5,315 nt of DNA from Actinomycetota bacterium (GTDB taxonomy: Bacteria; Actinomycetota; Acidimicrobiia; Acidimicrobiales; JAFATL01): positions 1 through 5,315 of the forward strand of contig JAFATL010000492.1 in the NCBI GenBank assembly GCA_019243975.1, given 5' to 3'. Shown here in pieces: positions 1 to 5,052 of the stretch (within the stretch, counting starts at the first letter, position 1; every line of letters begins with the position of its first letter). Below the pieces are notes generated by a model. It was not told the origin of the DNA, made no database searches, and saw only the letters and a program-made list of their open reading frames with translations. A program made the position numbers and the translations under genes.

Positions 1-315
1 CCCCCCGTCACGGCGCAGGATGCGGACGCACGCCGAGTGGAAGGTCGACACCCACATCTTCTGAGCCACCGGCCCCACCAGGGCGCCGACCCGGTGCTTC
101 ATCTCGTCGGCCGCCTTGTTGGTGAAGGTGATGGCGAGGATCTCGAAGGGCGAGACCCCCCGGTCGGCGATGAGCCAGGCGATGCGGTGGGTCAGGACGC
201 GTGTTTTGCCCGAACCGGCGCCCGCGACGATGAGCAGCGGCCCGTCCCCGTGGGTGACGGCCTCGCGTTGCACCGGGTTGAGCCCCGTCAGGAGATCCTC
301 CGCCCCAAAAGGCAC
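1..315 (-). CDS. UvrD/PcrA-type ATP-dependent DNA helicase, N-terminal part (runs off the left edge)
   Basis: This is the N-terminus of a superfamily 1A 3'-5' DNA helicase (UvrD/PcrA/Rep group), which unwinds DNA in the cytosol during nucleotide excision repair, mismatch repair or replication restart. The 105 visible residues show the family motifs in order: the Q-motif region NPVQREAV (13-20), Walker A AGAGSGKT (31-38), motif Ia TFTNKAADEM (63-72) and motif Ib TFHS (91-94). Full family members are about 700-800 residues, so most of the gene, including Walker B and motifs III-VI, lies outside. The GTG at 313-315 is well fixed as the start: an in-frame TAG lies only four codons upstream, no start codon lies between, and the next in-frame GTG is inside the Q motif. 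There is no good Shine-Dalgarno sequence. It diverges from the surface-protein gene. UvrD, PcrA and related UvrD-like paralogues cannot be told apart from this fragment. Confidence 0.95.
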   Translation of the reverse strand, partial: MPFGAEDLLTGLNPVQREAVTHGDGPLLIVAGAGSGKTRVLTHRIAWLIADRGVSPFEILAITFTNKAADEMKHRVGALVGPVAQKMWVSTFHSACVRILRRDGG

Positions 316-321
316 CGACCC

Positions 322-327
322 AACCTA
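322..327 (-). promoter_or_regulatory. Candidate -10 element (TAGGTT) of the helicase gene, six bases before the GTG start
   Basis: On the minus strand TAGGTT fits the actinobacterial TANNNT -10 pattern and ends six bases before the GTG start, so transcription would begin at or next to the start codon (a leaderless mRNA). A weak -35-like TTGAGT lies at 343-348 with a 15-base spacer, which is short. The tricorn gene has the same spacing and nearly the same hexamer (TAGGCT). The motif is seen; promoter activity is inferred. Confidence 0.45.
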
Positions 328-374
328 CCGGTACCCTGAGACACTCAAGACACGGTGCAAACCGGCCGATCATC

Positions 375-383
375 GGGGGGTGA
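375..383 (+). promoter_or_regulatory. Shine-Dalgarno sequence that favours the GTG at 389
   Basis: GGGGGGTGA matches the extended ribosome-binding consensus AGGAGGTGA at seven of nine positions. Its core ends eight bases before the GTG at 389, a normal spacing. The alternative in-frame GTG at 380 overlaps this sequence and would have no usable ribosome-binding site, so the downstream GTG is preferred. Confidence 0.6.
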
Positions 384-388
384 GAGGG

Positions 389-1702
389 GTGCGAGTTCGT
401 CTGGTTGTCGCGGCGCTGGCCGCCCTGAGCACCCTCGCGGGGCTGGCCGCCGTCGCCCAGCCGGCCGCCGCCGACGGCACCCTGCAGTGGCCGCACTTCG
501 TGAAGATCCACGTCCAGAACGCCACGGCCACGACCCGGGTCATCATCGACACCAACTACGCCCACATCCGCTGGGTCTCCCAGCCCGGCGTGGTGGCCGA
601 CGACTACCTCGTGCGCATCGACCAGTCCGGCTACGTCCACAGCATGGACAACAAGCTGACGTTCTGGCGCCAGGCCGCCCCGGGCGGGGCCGACCTGGTG
701 GTGCGGGTCACTGAGCCCGGCGTCCCCGGCCAGGACTCCTTCTCCTACTCCGTCGCCTCGATGCCGATGACCCCCCAGGGCACCGCCTTGGCCGGACCCC
801 AGGGCAACTCGGTCACCGACACCCAGCCCTACGTGCCGATCTTCCGCCTGCCGATGGACTTCATCCTCAACGTCGGCGGCATCTGCAGTCCGGCCACCTT
901 CCTGCAGGTCGAGCTGGAGTGGACCAACAAGGTGTGGCGGACGCCCGACGGCATCCAGCCCGGCCTCTACAAGATCCGCGTCATGCCCGACGCGTCGGTG
1001 GTGAGCCTCGACGGCGCCACGAGCTTCCAGGCCGTGACCGCCCAGCCGTGGGACTGGAACCACCAGATCATGGGCGTGATGATCGCCCGGGCGTGCGACC
1101 AGGTGAACAACGACGGCGGTGACGTGGCCGGCTACGACCGCCACGACGACGGCACGTTCTCGCACATGACCACGTGGGCTCAGCAGCCCGATGGCGGCTA
1201 CGGCTGGCAGCCCAACAACTGCGGGCAGAGCGGCGTCTGCAACACGGGCGGCCCCCGCGAGTCGTTCGACGCCGGCAACTACATCGCGCAGACGAAGTAC
1301 AACCCCTCGCTCACCCCCAAGGCGAACGGCGGTGGCGCCCCGGCGCCGCCGACACCCGCGCCGGTCACCACGCCGACGACGAAGCCCAAGTCGACCTCGA
1401 CCGCCCGCTCCGCGCCCCGCACCACCACGCTGCCCAAGGCGACGACCCCGGCGCCGGCCGCGACGACACCGTCAACCGCGGCAGGCACCGACGCCACCGC
1501 CACCACGACGGCCGCACCCGACACCACGACGACGGCCGCGGCCAACGACAACGTCGTCGTCGCCGCGCCGAGCAAGCGCACCAGCACGAGCAAGAGCGTG
1601 CCGGGCCCGCTGGCGTGGGTGGCGCTGTTGGTCTTGGCGGCCGCCGGGGCCGGGTCGGTCGTCGCCCGCCGGCGTCACCGGCGGACCGACACGACCGGTT
1701 AG
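389..1702 (+). CDS. Secreted, C-terminally membrane-anchored surface protein of unknown function
   Basis: I do not recognise the family of this 437-residue protein. Residues 1-28 form a classical signal peptide: short basic start (MRVR), hydrophobic Ala/Leu/Val core, and AAA before the predicted cut ahead of Asp29. Residues 29 to about 311 make an aromatic-rich ectodomain with four cysteines (166, 236, 278, 284), an even number that could form disulfides outside the cell. The part near DSFSYSV faintly recalls bacterial beta-sandwich (cadherin/Ig-like) repeats, but I would not assign it. Residues 313-402 are a Thr/Pro/Ala-rich stalk. A single transmembrane helix (about 406-426) and a basic RRRHRR tail follow, giving a type I topology with the domain outside. 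No LPXTG-type motif sits next to the helix, so sortase anchoring is unlikely. The start GTG was chosen from the ribosome-binding site; the in-frame GTG at 380 would add three residues. It stands alone, and its stop overlaps that of the convergent tricorn gene. Confidence 0.87.
   Translation: MRVRLVVAALAALSTLAGLAAVAQPAAADGTLQWPHFVKIHVQNATATTRVIIDTNYAHIRWVSQPGVVADDYLVRIDQSGYVHSMDNKLTFWRQAAPGGADLVVRVTEPGVPGQDSFSYSVASMPMTPQGTALAGPQGNSVTDTQPYVPIFRLPMDFILNVGGICSPATFLQVELEWTNKVWRTPDGIQPGLYKIRVMPDASVVSLDGATSFQAVTAQPWDWNHQIMGVMIARACDQVNNDGGDVAGYDRHDDGTFSHMTTWAQQPDGGYGWQPNNCGQSGVCNTGGPRESFDAGNYIAQTKYNPSLTPKANGGGAPAPPTPAPVTTPTTKPKSTSTARSAPRTTTLPKATTPAPAATTPSTAAGTDATATTTAAPDTTTTAAANDNVVVAAPSKRTSTSKSVPGPLAWVALLVLAAAGAGSVVARRRHRRTDTTG
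1325..1594 (+). other. Thr/Pro/Ala-rich stalk of the surface protein (low complexity)
   Basis: About 90 codons are dominated by Thr, Pro, Ala and Ser, with scattered Lys and Arg, between the cysteine-containing ectodomain and the transmembrane helix. Runs such as ATTTAAPDTTTTAAA are imperfect, with no fixed repeat unit. Such segments usually serve as extended, often O-mannosylated spacers that lift a domain through the cell wall; glycosylation here is inference. The long antisense open frames across it come from base composition. Confidence 0.75.
1666..1684 (-). terminator. GC-rich hairpin downstream of the tricorn stop codon
   Basis: CCGCCGG and CCGGCGG form a perfect 7-bp stem around the 5-base loop CGTCA. 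On the minus strand it lies 14 bases after the tricorn stop codon, a fitting place for a terminator. No T-run follows, so it would be the U-less kind proposed for actinobacteria. It also encodes the RRRHRR tail of the surface protein, so the symmetry may simply come from arginine codons. Confidence 0.3.
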
Positions 1703-4700
1703 CTCCGCCGGCTGCGGCGGGCCGCCGCCTTCGGCGTCTTGGCCCGGGCGCTGCCGTTGGTCGACGCGGCTGCCGCGCCACGCGGCGGCAGCAACGGAAG
1801 AGCCAGGTTGGGACGCGTGCGCACGTCGGCCGTGAGCGGCTTGTGCGAACGCAACGCGCGCTGCACGAGCTCGATGGCCTTGTCGAGCTGCGGGTCGACG
1901 CCCGCCGCGTAGTCCTGGGGCTTGATGTCGACGTCGTAGTCGGGGTCGGTGCCGTAGTTCTCGACGCCCCACCCGACGTCGGAGAACCAGAACGAGTACT
2001 CCGGCTGCGTCGTCATACTGCCGTCGGCCAGCACGTGCGACGGGTTGATGCCGATGACCCCGCCCCACGTGCGTTTGCCCACCACCGGCCCGAGGCTGAG
2101 CAGCTTGAAGCAGTGGGTGAAGATGTCGCCGTCGGACCCGGCCCACTCGTTGGTGATGGCCACCATCGGCCCCGCAGGCGACGCCTCCGGGTACGGCTCG
2201 GGCGGGCCCCACCGCTGGATGTCGTAGCCGATGCGCTTACGGGCCAGCTTCTCGAGGATGAGCTGCGACACGTGGCCGCCGCCGTTGAAGCGCACGTCGA
2301 CCACGAGGGCGTCCCGCTCGATCTCGGCGTGGTAGGAGCGGTGGAACTCCGAGTAGCCGTGCGGGCCCATGTCGGGGATGTGCACGTAGCCGACGCGCCC
2401 GCCCGTCTTCTCGGCCACGTAGGCCCGGTTGCGCGACACCCACTCGCGGTAACGCGCCGGCGTGTCGGAGCGCAGTGTCGTGACGATGACCGTGCGGGGC
2501 TTGCGGCCGCGCGCGTCGCCGACGGTCAGCTCGACGGCCATGCCCGGCTGGTTGACCAGCAGTGAGTTCGGATGAACGTCGCGGCCAACGGCCCGACCGC
2601 CCACTGCCAGCAGCGTGTCGCCCTCGCGCACGTTGATGCCGGGCGCGTGTAGCGGCGAGTCCTGCCCGTCCTCCCACGAGTCGCCCTTGACGATGTGAGC
2701 GAACGTCCAGCGCCCGCCTTCGAGGCGCAGGTCGGCACCGAGCAGACCCAACGCGTACGCCGGCGCGGGCCGGTAATCGCCGCCCATCTCGTAGGCGTGC
2801 GACGTACCGAGCTCACCCTGGGTCTCCCACATGAGGTCGGAGAACTCGGCGCGCGAGCCCACCTTCTCGACCAGCGGCAGGTAGCGGTCGCGCACCGTCG
2901 GCCAGTCGACGCCCGACATGTCGGGCATCCAGAAGTGCTCCCGCTGCAGGCGCCACGCCTCGAGGAACATCTGGCGCCACTCCGACACCGGGTCGACGCT
3001 CACCTTGATGCGGTCGAGGTCGAGCCAACCGCTCTTGCGGCCAGGCGGCTCGTGCTCGCTCCCGTCGGCCGGCTTCTCGCCTGCTTTTATTACGCGCAGG
3101 CGGTTGCCGGCCGAGTACAGCAGCGCCGAGCCGTCGCGCGACACGACGAGGTCGCCGATGCCGTTGACCAGCGTGTCGTGGTGCAGCTCGGCCAGGTCGT
3201 AGACCTCGAGGGCAGCGAAGGCGCCGCCGCCACCCGACGACCAGTCGCTCCCGAGGCTGCCCGACACGGGGATGGACGCGAACAGGATCTTGCCTTCGAT
3301 GCCCACCACCCGGAAGTAGCGATCTTCGGGCACGGGCACGCTGATCACCCGGTCGGCCAGTCCGTCGAGGTCGATGCGCAGGGGCTCGGGCGTGTCCTTC
3401 TTCTTGTCGTCCTTCTTCTTGGCAGACGCCTTGTCACCGTCGCCCTCGGCGTCGGCCCCCGGCTCCTCCCCGCCCAGGCCCTTCGGCTTGGCGACGAACG
3501 GCGACGGCACGTCGGTGCGTAGCGTCACGAGGTACGGCTTCACGCCCTTCGGGAACCCGAGGTCGAAGTAGATGGTGTCGTACACGGGATCGAACACGCG
3601 GGCCGACAGGAAGTAGAGGTACTTACCGCCGGGGTCGAACGAGGGCTGGAAGTCGCGGTACTCGGGCCGCGTGACGGCGTGGGTCTTGCCCGTCGCCACC
3701 TCGCACAGCTTGATGATGCGCGTGCGTCCCGACGTGGCGAACGAGTACGCGATCCACCCGCCGTCGTTCGACCACGTGAGCCCGTCGAGCCCGCCGCCCT
3801 CGCTCTGGTCGATCTTCTTGGCCGTACCGGTGCCGATGTCGACCAGCAGGAGCTCGTGGCGCTGGTTGGCCACCGCCACCTTGTCGCCGTCGGGCGCGGT
3901 GGCGATGTCGACGACGAGGCCGAGGTCGATGCCGCTCAGGCGCTTGACGTCGTCCTTGCCCGGCCGCGTCACTTCGATGGCGTCCTCGCCGTCCTCGTCG
4001 GACACCGCCACCATCGCCTTGCCGTCGCCCGTCCAGCGCGCCAAGCGGTAACGCACGCCGTCGGGTCGCCCGTGCTGGTGCACGGCCTCCTCCCACAGCG
4101 GCATCGTGAACAACTTGCCGCGCGTCTCGATGGCCACGGAGTGGCCCTTCGGGTGCAGGGCGGCGCCGGCGAGGTACCGGTCAGCAGGGACGAACTTGCG
4201 GTTGCGCTGCACGCGCGGGCTACGGAAGTCGACCTCGACGACCGCCGCCTCGTCGGCCTCGGGGTCGTAGCGCCAGATCTCGGCCGCGTGCTGGTAGACG
4301 ATCGTCGTGCCGTCGGTCTGGGCGAAGCGGGCGTAGTAGTTGTCGTGGTCGGTGTGGCGGGTGATGTCGCGCCCGTCGGGCCGGCACGAGTAGACGTTGC
4401 CGACGCCCTCGTGGTCGGACAGGAAGAACACCCGCTTGCCGATCCACATCGGCGCGGCCAGGTTGCCCTGCAGCTGCACGAGCCGCTTGAACTGCCCGTT
4501 GCCGCGCTGGTCGACCCACAGCTCGCCGGCAGTTCCGCCGCGGTAGCGCTTCCACCGGGCCGGGTCGGCGGTGTTGCGGCCCAGCACGATGGCACCGCCG
4601 GGGCCGAACGCCACCTCGCGCGCTGGTCCGTAGGGCAACAGCTCGGGCTGGCCGCCGTCCGGGCTGATCGCGTACGCATGCAGCTGCGAGGTGAACGCCT

Positions 4701-5025
4701 GCTCGGCGTCGCTCACGAACAGGATGCGACCGTCGGGCAGCCACCCCCGCACGACGGTGTTGGCACCCAGCCAGGTGAGGCGCGTGGCGGGCCCGCCGCC
4801 GCCGGGCATCACGTACACCTCGGCGTGGTGCTCCTCCCGGCTCACCAGCGCCAGCTGCGACCCGTCCGGCGAGAGCACCGGCCGGCTGACCTCGCCCAGG
4901 TTCGCCGTCAGTCGCTGCGCCACGCCGCCGCTGAGCGGGACGGTCCAGGCGTCGTCCTCGGAGACGAACACGACGGTGTCGTCCGCAACGGACGGATAGC
5001 GGAAGTAGCCGGCGTTCAGACCCAT
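1699..5025 (-). CDS. Tricorn protease (peptidase family S41)
   Basis: Tricorn is a large cytosolic serine protease that cuts oligopeptides from the proteasome or other proteases into short peptides, which aminopeptidases finish. At 1108 residues this is slightly longer than the roughly 1070-residue Thermoplasma prototype. Layout: six-bladed propeller (about 1-310, with the family N-terminus RYPSVADDTVVFVSEDD and SPDG repeats at 52 and 121), seven-bladed propeller (about 320-675), C1 domain (about 680-755), PDZ domain (about 756-850) and C2 domain (about 855-1060). The tetrad is intact: Ser742-His743 in GTSHAYE, nucleophile Ser964 in NEWAGSDGD, and Glu1022 in GVENYGTDPD. NGGG (914-917) fits the oxyanion region and Asp935 in RIGYD matches the acid linked to basic P1 preference. 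No signal peptide. Peculiarities are a charged insert (517-548) and a basic tail ending AARRSRRS. The ATG is secure: an in-frame TAG lies four codons upstream. No proteasome or aminopeptidase gene lies nearby. Confidence 0.97.
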   Translation of the reverse strand: MGLNAGYFRYPSVADDTVVFVSEDDAWTVPLSGGVAQRLTANLGEVSRPVLSPDGSQLALVSREEHHAEVYVMPGGGGPATRLTWLGANTVVRGWLPDGRILFVSDAEQAFTSQLHAYAISPDGGQPELLPYGPAREVAFGPGGAIVLGRNTADPARWKRYRGGTAGELWVDQRGNGQFKRLVQLQGNLAAPMWIGKRVFFLSDHEGVGNVYSCRPDGRDITRHTDHDNYYARFAQTDGTTIVYQHAAEIWRYDPEADEAAVVEVDFRSPRVQRNRKFVPADRYLAGAALHPKGHSVAIETRGKLFTMPLWEEAVHQHGRPDGVRYRLARWTGDGKAMVAVSDEDGEDAIEVTRPGKDDVKRLSGIDLGLVVDIATAPDGDKVAVANQRHELLLVDIGTGTAKKIDQSEGGGLDGLTWSNDGGWIAYSFATSGRTRIIKLCEVATGKTHAVTRPEYRDFQPSFDPGGKYLYFLSARVFDPVYDTIYFDLGFPKGVKPYLVTLRTDVPSPFVAKPKGLGGEEPGADAEGDGDKASAKKKDDKKKDTPEPLRIDLDGLADRVISVPVPEDRYFRVVGIEGKILFASIPVSGSLGSDWSSGGGGAFAALEVYDLAELHHDTLVNGIGDLVVSRDGSALLYSAGNRLRVIKAGEKPADGSEHEPPGRKSGWLDLDRIKVSVDPVSEWRQMFLEAWRLQREHFWMPDMSGVDWPTVRDRYLPLVEKVGSRAEFSDLMWETQGELGTSHAYEMGGDYRPAPAYALGLLGADLRLEGGRWTFAHIVKGDSWEDGQDSPLHAPGINVREGDTLLAVGGRAVGRDVHPNSLLVNQPGMAVELTVGDARGRKPRTVIVTTLRSDTPARYREWVSRNRAYVAEKTGGRVGYVHIPDMGPHGYSEFHRSYHAEIERDALVVDVRFNGGGHVSQLILEKLARKRIGYDIQRWGPPEPYPEASPAGPMVAITNEWAGSDGDIFTHCFKLLSLGPVVGKRTWGGVIGINPSHVLADGSMTTQPEYSFWFSDVGWGVENYGTDPDYDVDIKPQDYAAGVDPQLDKAIELVQRALRSHKPLTADVRTRPNLALPLLPPRGAAAASTNGSARAKTPKAAARRSRRS
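1705..1720 (+). terminator. GC-rich hairpin downstream of the surface-protein stop codon
   Basis: CCGCCG and CGGCGG form a perfect 6-bp stem around the loop GCTG, beginning two bases after the plus-strand stop codon. No T-run follows. It lies within the arginine-rich C-terminal codons of tricorn, so it may be a by-product of codon content. It mirrors the hairpin on the other side of the stop overlap. Confidence 0.3.
3382..3477 (-). other. Charged low-complexity insert in the tricorn seven-bladed propeller
   Basis: Residues 517-548 run from a Gly/Glu/Asp-rich acidic stretch (GGEEPGADAEGDGD) into a lysine-rich one (KKKDDKKKD). This is almost certainly a disordered loop within the second propeller, the proposed substrate entry path in the archaeal enzyme. 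I do not find it in the Thermoplasma sequence as I remember it. The reading frame stays open with normal codon use on both sides, so it is not a frameshift artefact. Confidence 0.7.
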
Positions 5026-5031
5026 GCGGCG

Positions 5032-5037
5032 AGCCTA
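5032..5037 (-). promoter_or_regulatory. Candidate -10 element (TAGGCT) of tricorn, six bases before the ATG
   Basis: On the minus strand TAGGCT fits TANNNT and ends six bases before the tricorn ATG, which would put the transcription start at or beside the A of the start codon. Its TAG is also the in-frame stop upstream of the gene. No clear -35 element is seen. It shares spacing and five of six bases with the helicase element. Confidence 0.45.
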
Positions 5038-5041
5038 CGCT
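5036..5041 (+). promoter_or_regulatory. Candidate -10 element (TACGCT) of the AlkD-like gene
   Basis: TACGCT fits TANNNT and ends 11 bases before the ATG at 5053, predicting a leader of about five bases or fewer. The sequence before the ATG (CCGCTCGCCC) has no purine-rich ribosome-binding site, in line with a leaderless or near-leaderless message. It overlaps the opposing tricorn hexamer by two bases. The -35 region holds only weak matches such as GTTCAG (5014-5019). Confidence 0.35.
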
Positions 5042-5052
5042 TCCGCTCGCCC

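Larger units (their letters stand above)
316..388. promoter_or_regulatory. Divergent intergenic region between helicase and surface-protein genes
   Basis: These 73 bases must hold the control signals for both divergent genes. They are less GC-rich than the flanking coding DNA. Three short perfect inverted repeats are visible: TACCGGTA (326-333), TGAGACACTCA (337-347) and CCGATCATCGG (366-376). On the plus strand TACCCT (332-337) fits TANNNT and could be a -10 element giving a leader of roughly 40 bases, but no convincing -35 element accompanies it. No LexA-type GAAC-N4-GTTC box is present. Calling this a promoter region follows from gene layout; the individual boxes are guesses. Confidence 0.55.
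5026..5052. promoter_or_regulatory. Divergent 27-base gap between tricorn and AlkD-like genes
   Basis: Only 27 bases separate the two start codons, too few for two conventional non-overlapping promoters with leaders. Neither side has a strong Shine-Dalgarno sequence. Any -35 elements would have to lie inside the opposite coding sequence. Candidate -10 hexamers are listed separately. Confidence 0.55.

Noticed and set aside
116..388. Upstream extension of the surface protein to an ATG at 116
   Set aside because: It would overlap the helicase coding region by 200 bases and bury the signal peptide about 90 residues inside the protein. The GTG at 389 puts the signal peptide at the N-terminus and has a matching Shine-Dalgarno sequence.
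316..388. SOS (LexA) control of the helicase
   Set aside because: No GAAC-N4-GTTC type box is found in the gap or at the starts.
8..1165. A 385-codon open frame on the minus strand across the helicase start and surface-protein gene
   Set aside because: It is a frame-shifted shadow: its end runs out of frame over the helicase, where the real frame shows Walker A, and the rest is a Val/His/Gly/Arg-rich composition typical of antisense to GC-rich coding DNA.
1433..1447. LPKAT (residues 349-353) in the surface protein as a sortase signal
   Set aside because: It lies more than 50 residues before the transmembrane helix, within the Thr/Pro-rich stalk; sortase motifs sit directly before the helix.
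1325..1594. Direct repeat array or CRISPR in the repetitive-looking ACC/GCC-rich stretch
   Set aside because: There is no constant repeat with unique spacers; the pattern comes from Thr, Pro and Ala codons in one open frame.
1174..2565. A 463-codon open frame on the plus strand across the stalk and the catalytic half of tricorn
   Set aside because: It crosses two well-supported genes in another frame, is Arg/His/Ala/Val-rich with no domain, and the opposite strand encodes an unmistakable tricorn catalytic core.
2695..3522. A 275-codon open frame on the plus strand opposite tricorn
   Set aside because: Antisense shadow of the PDZ, C1 and propeller region, with low-information composition and no recognisable motif.
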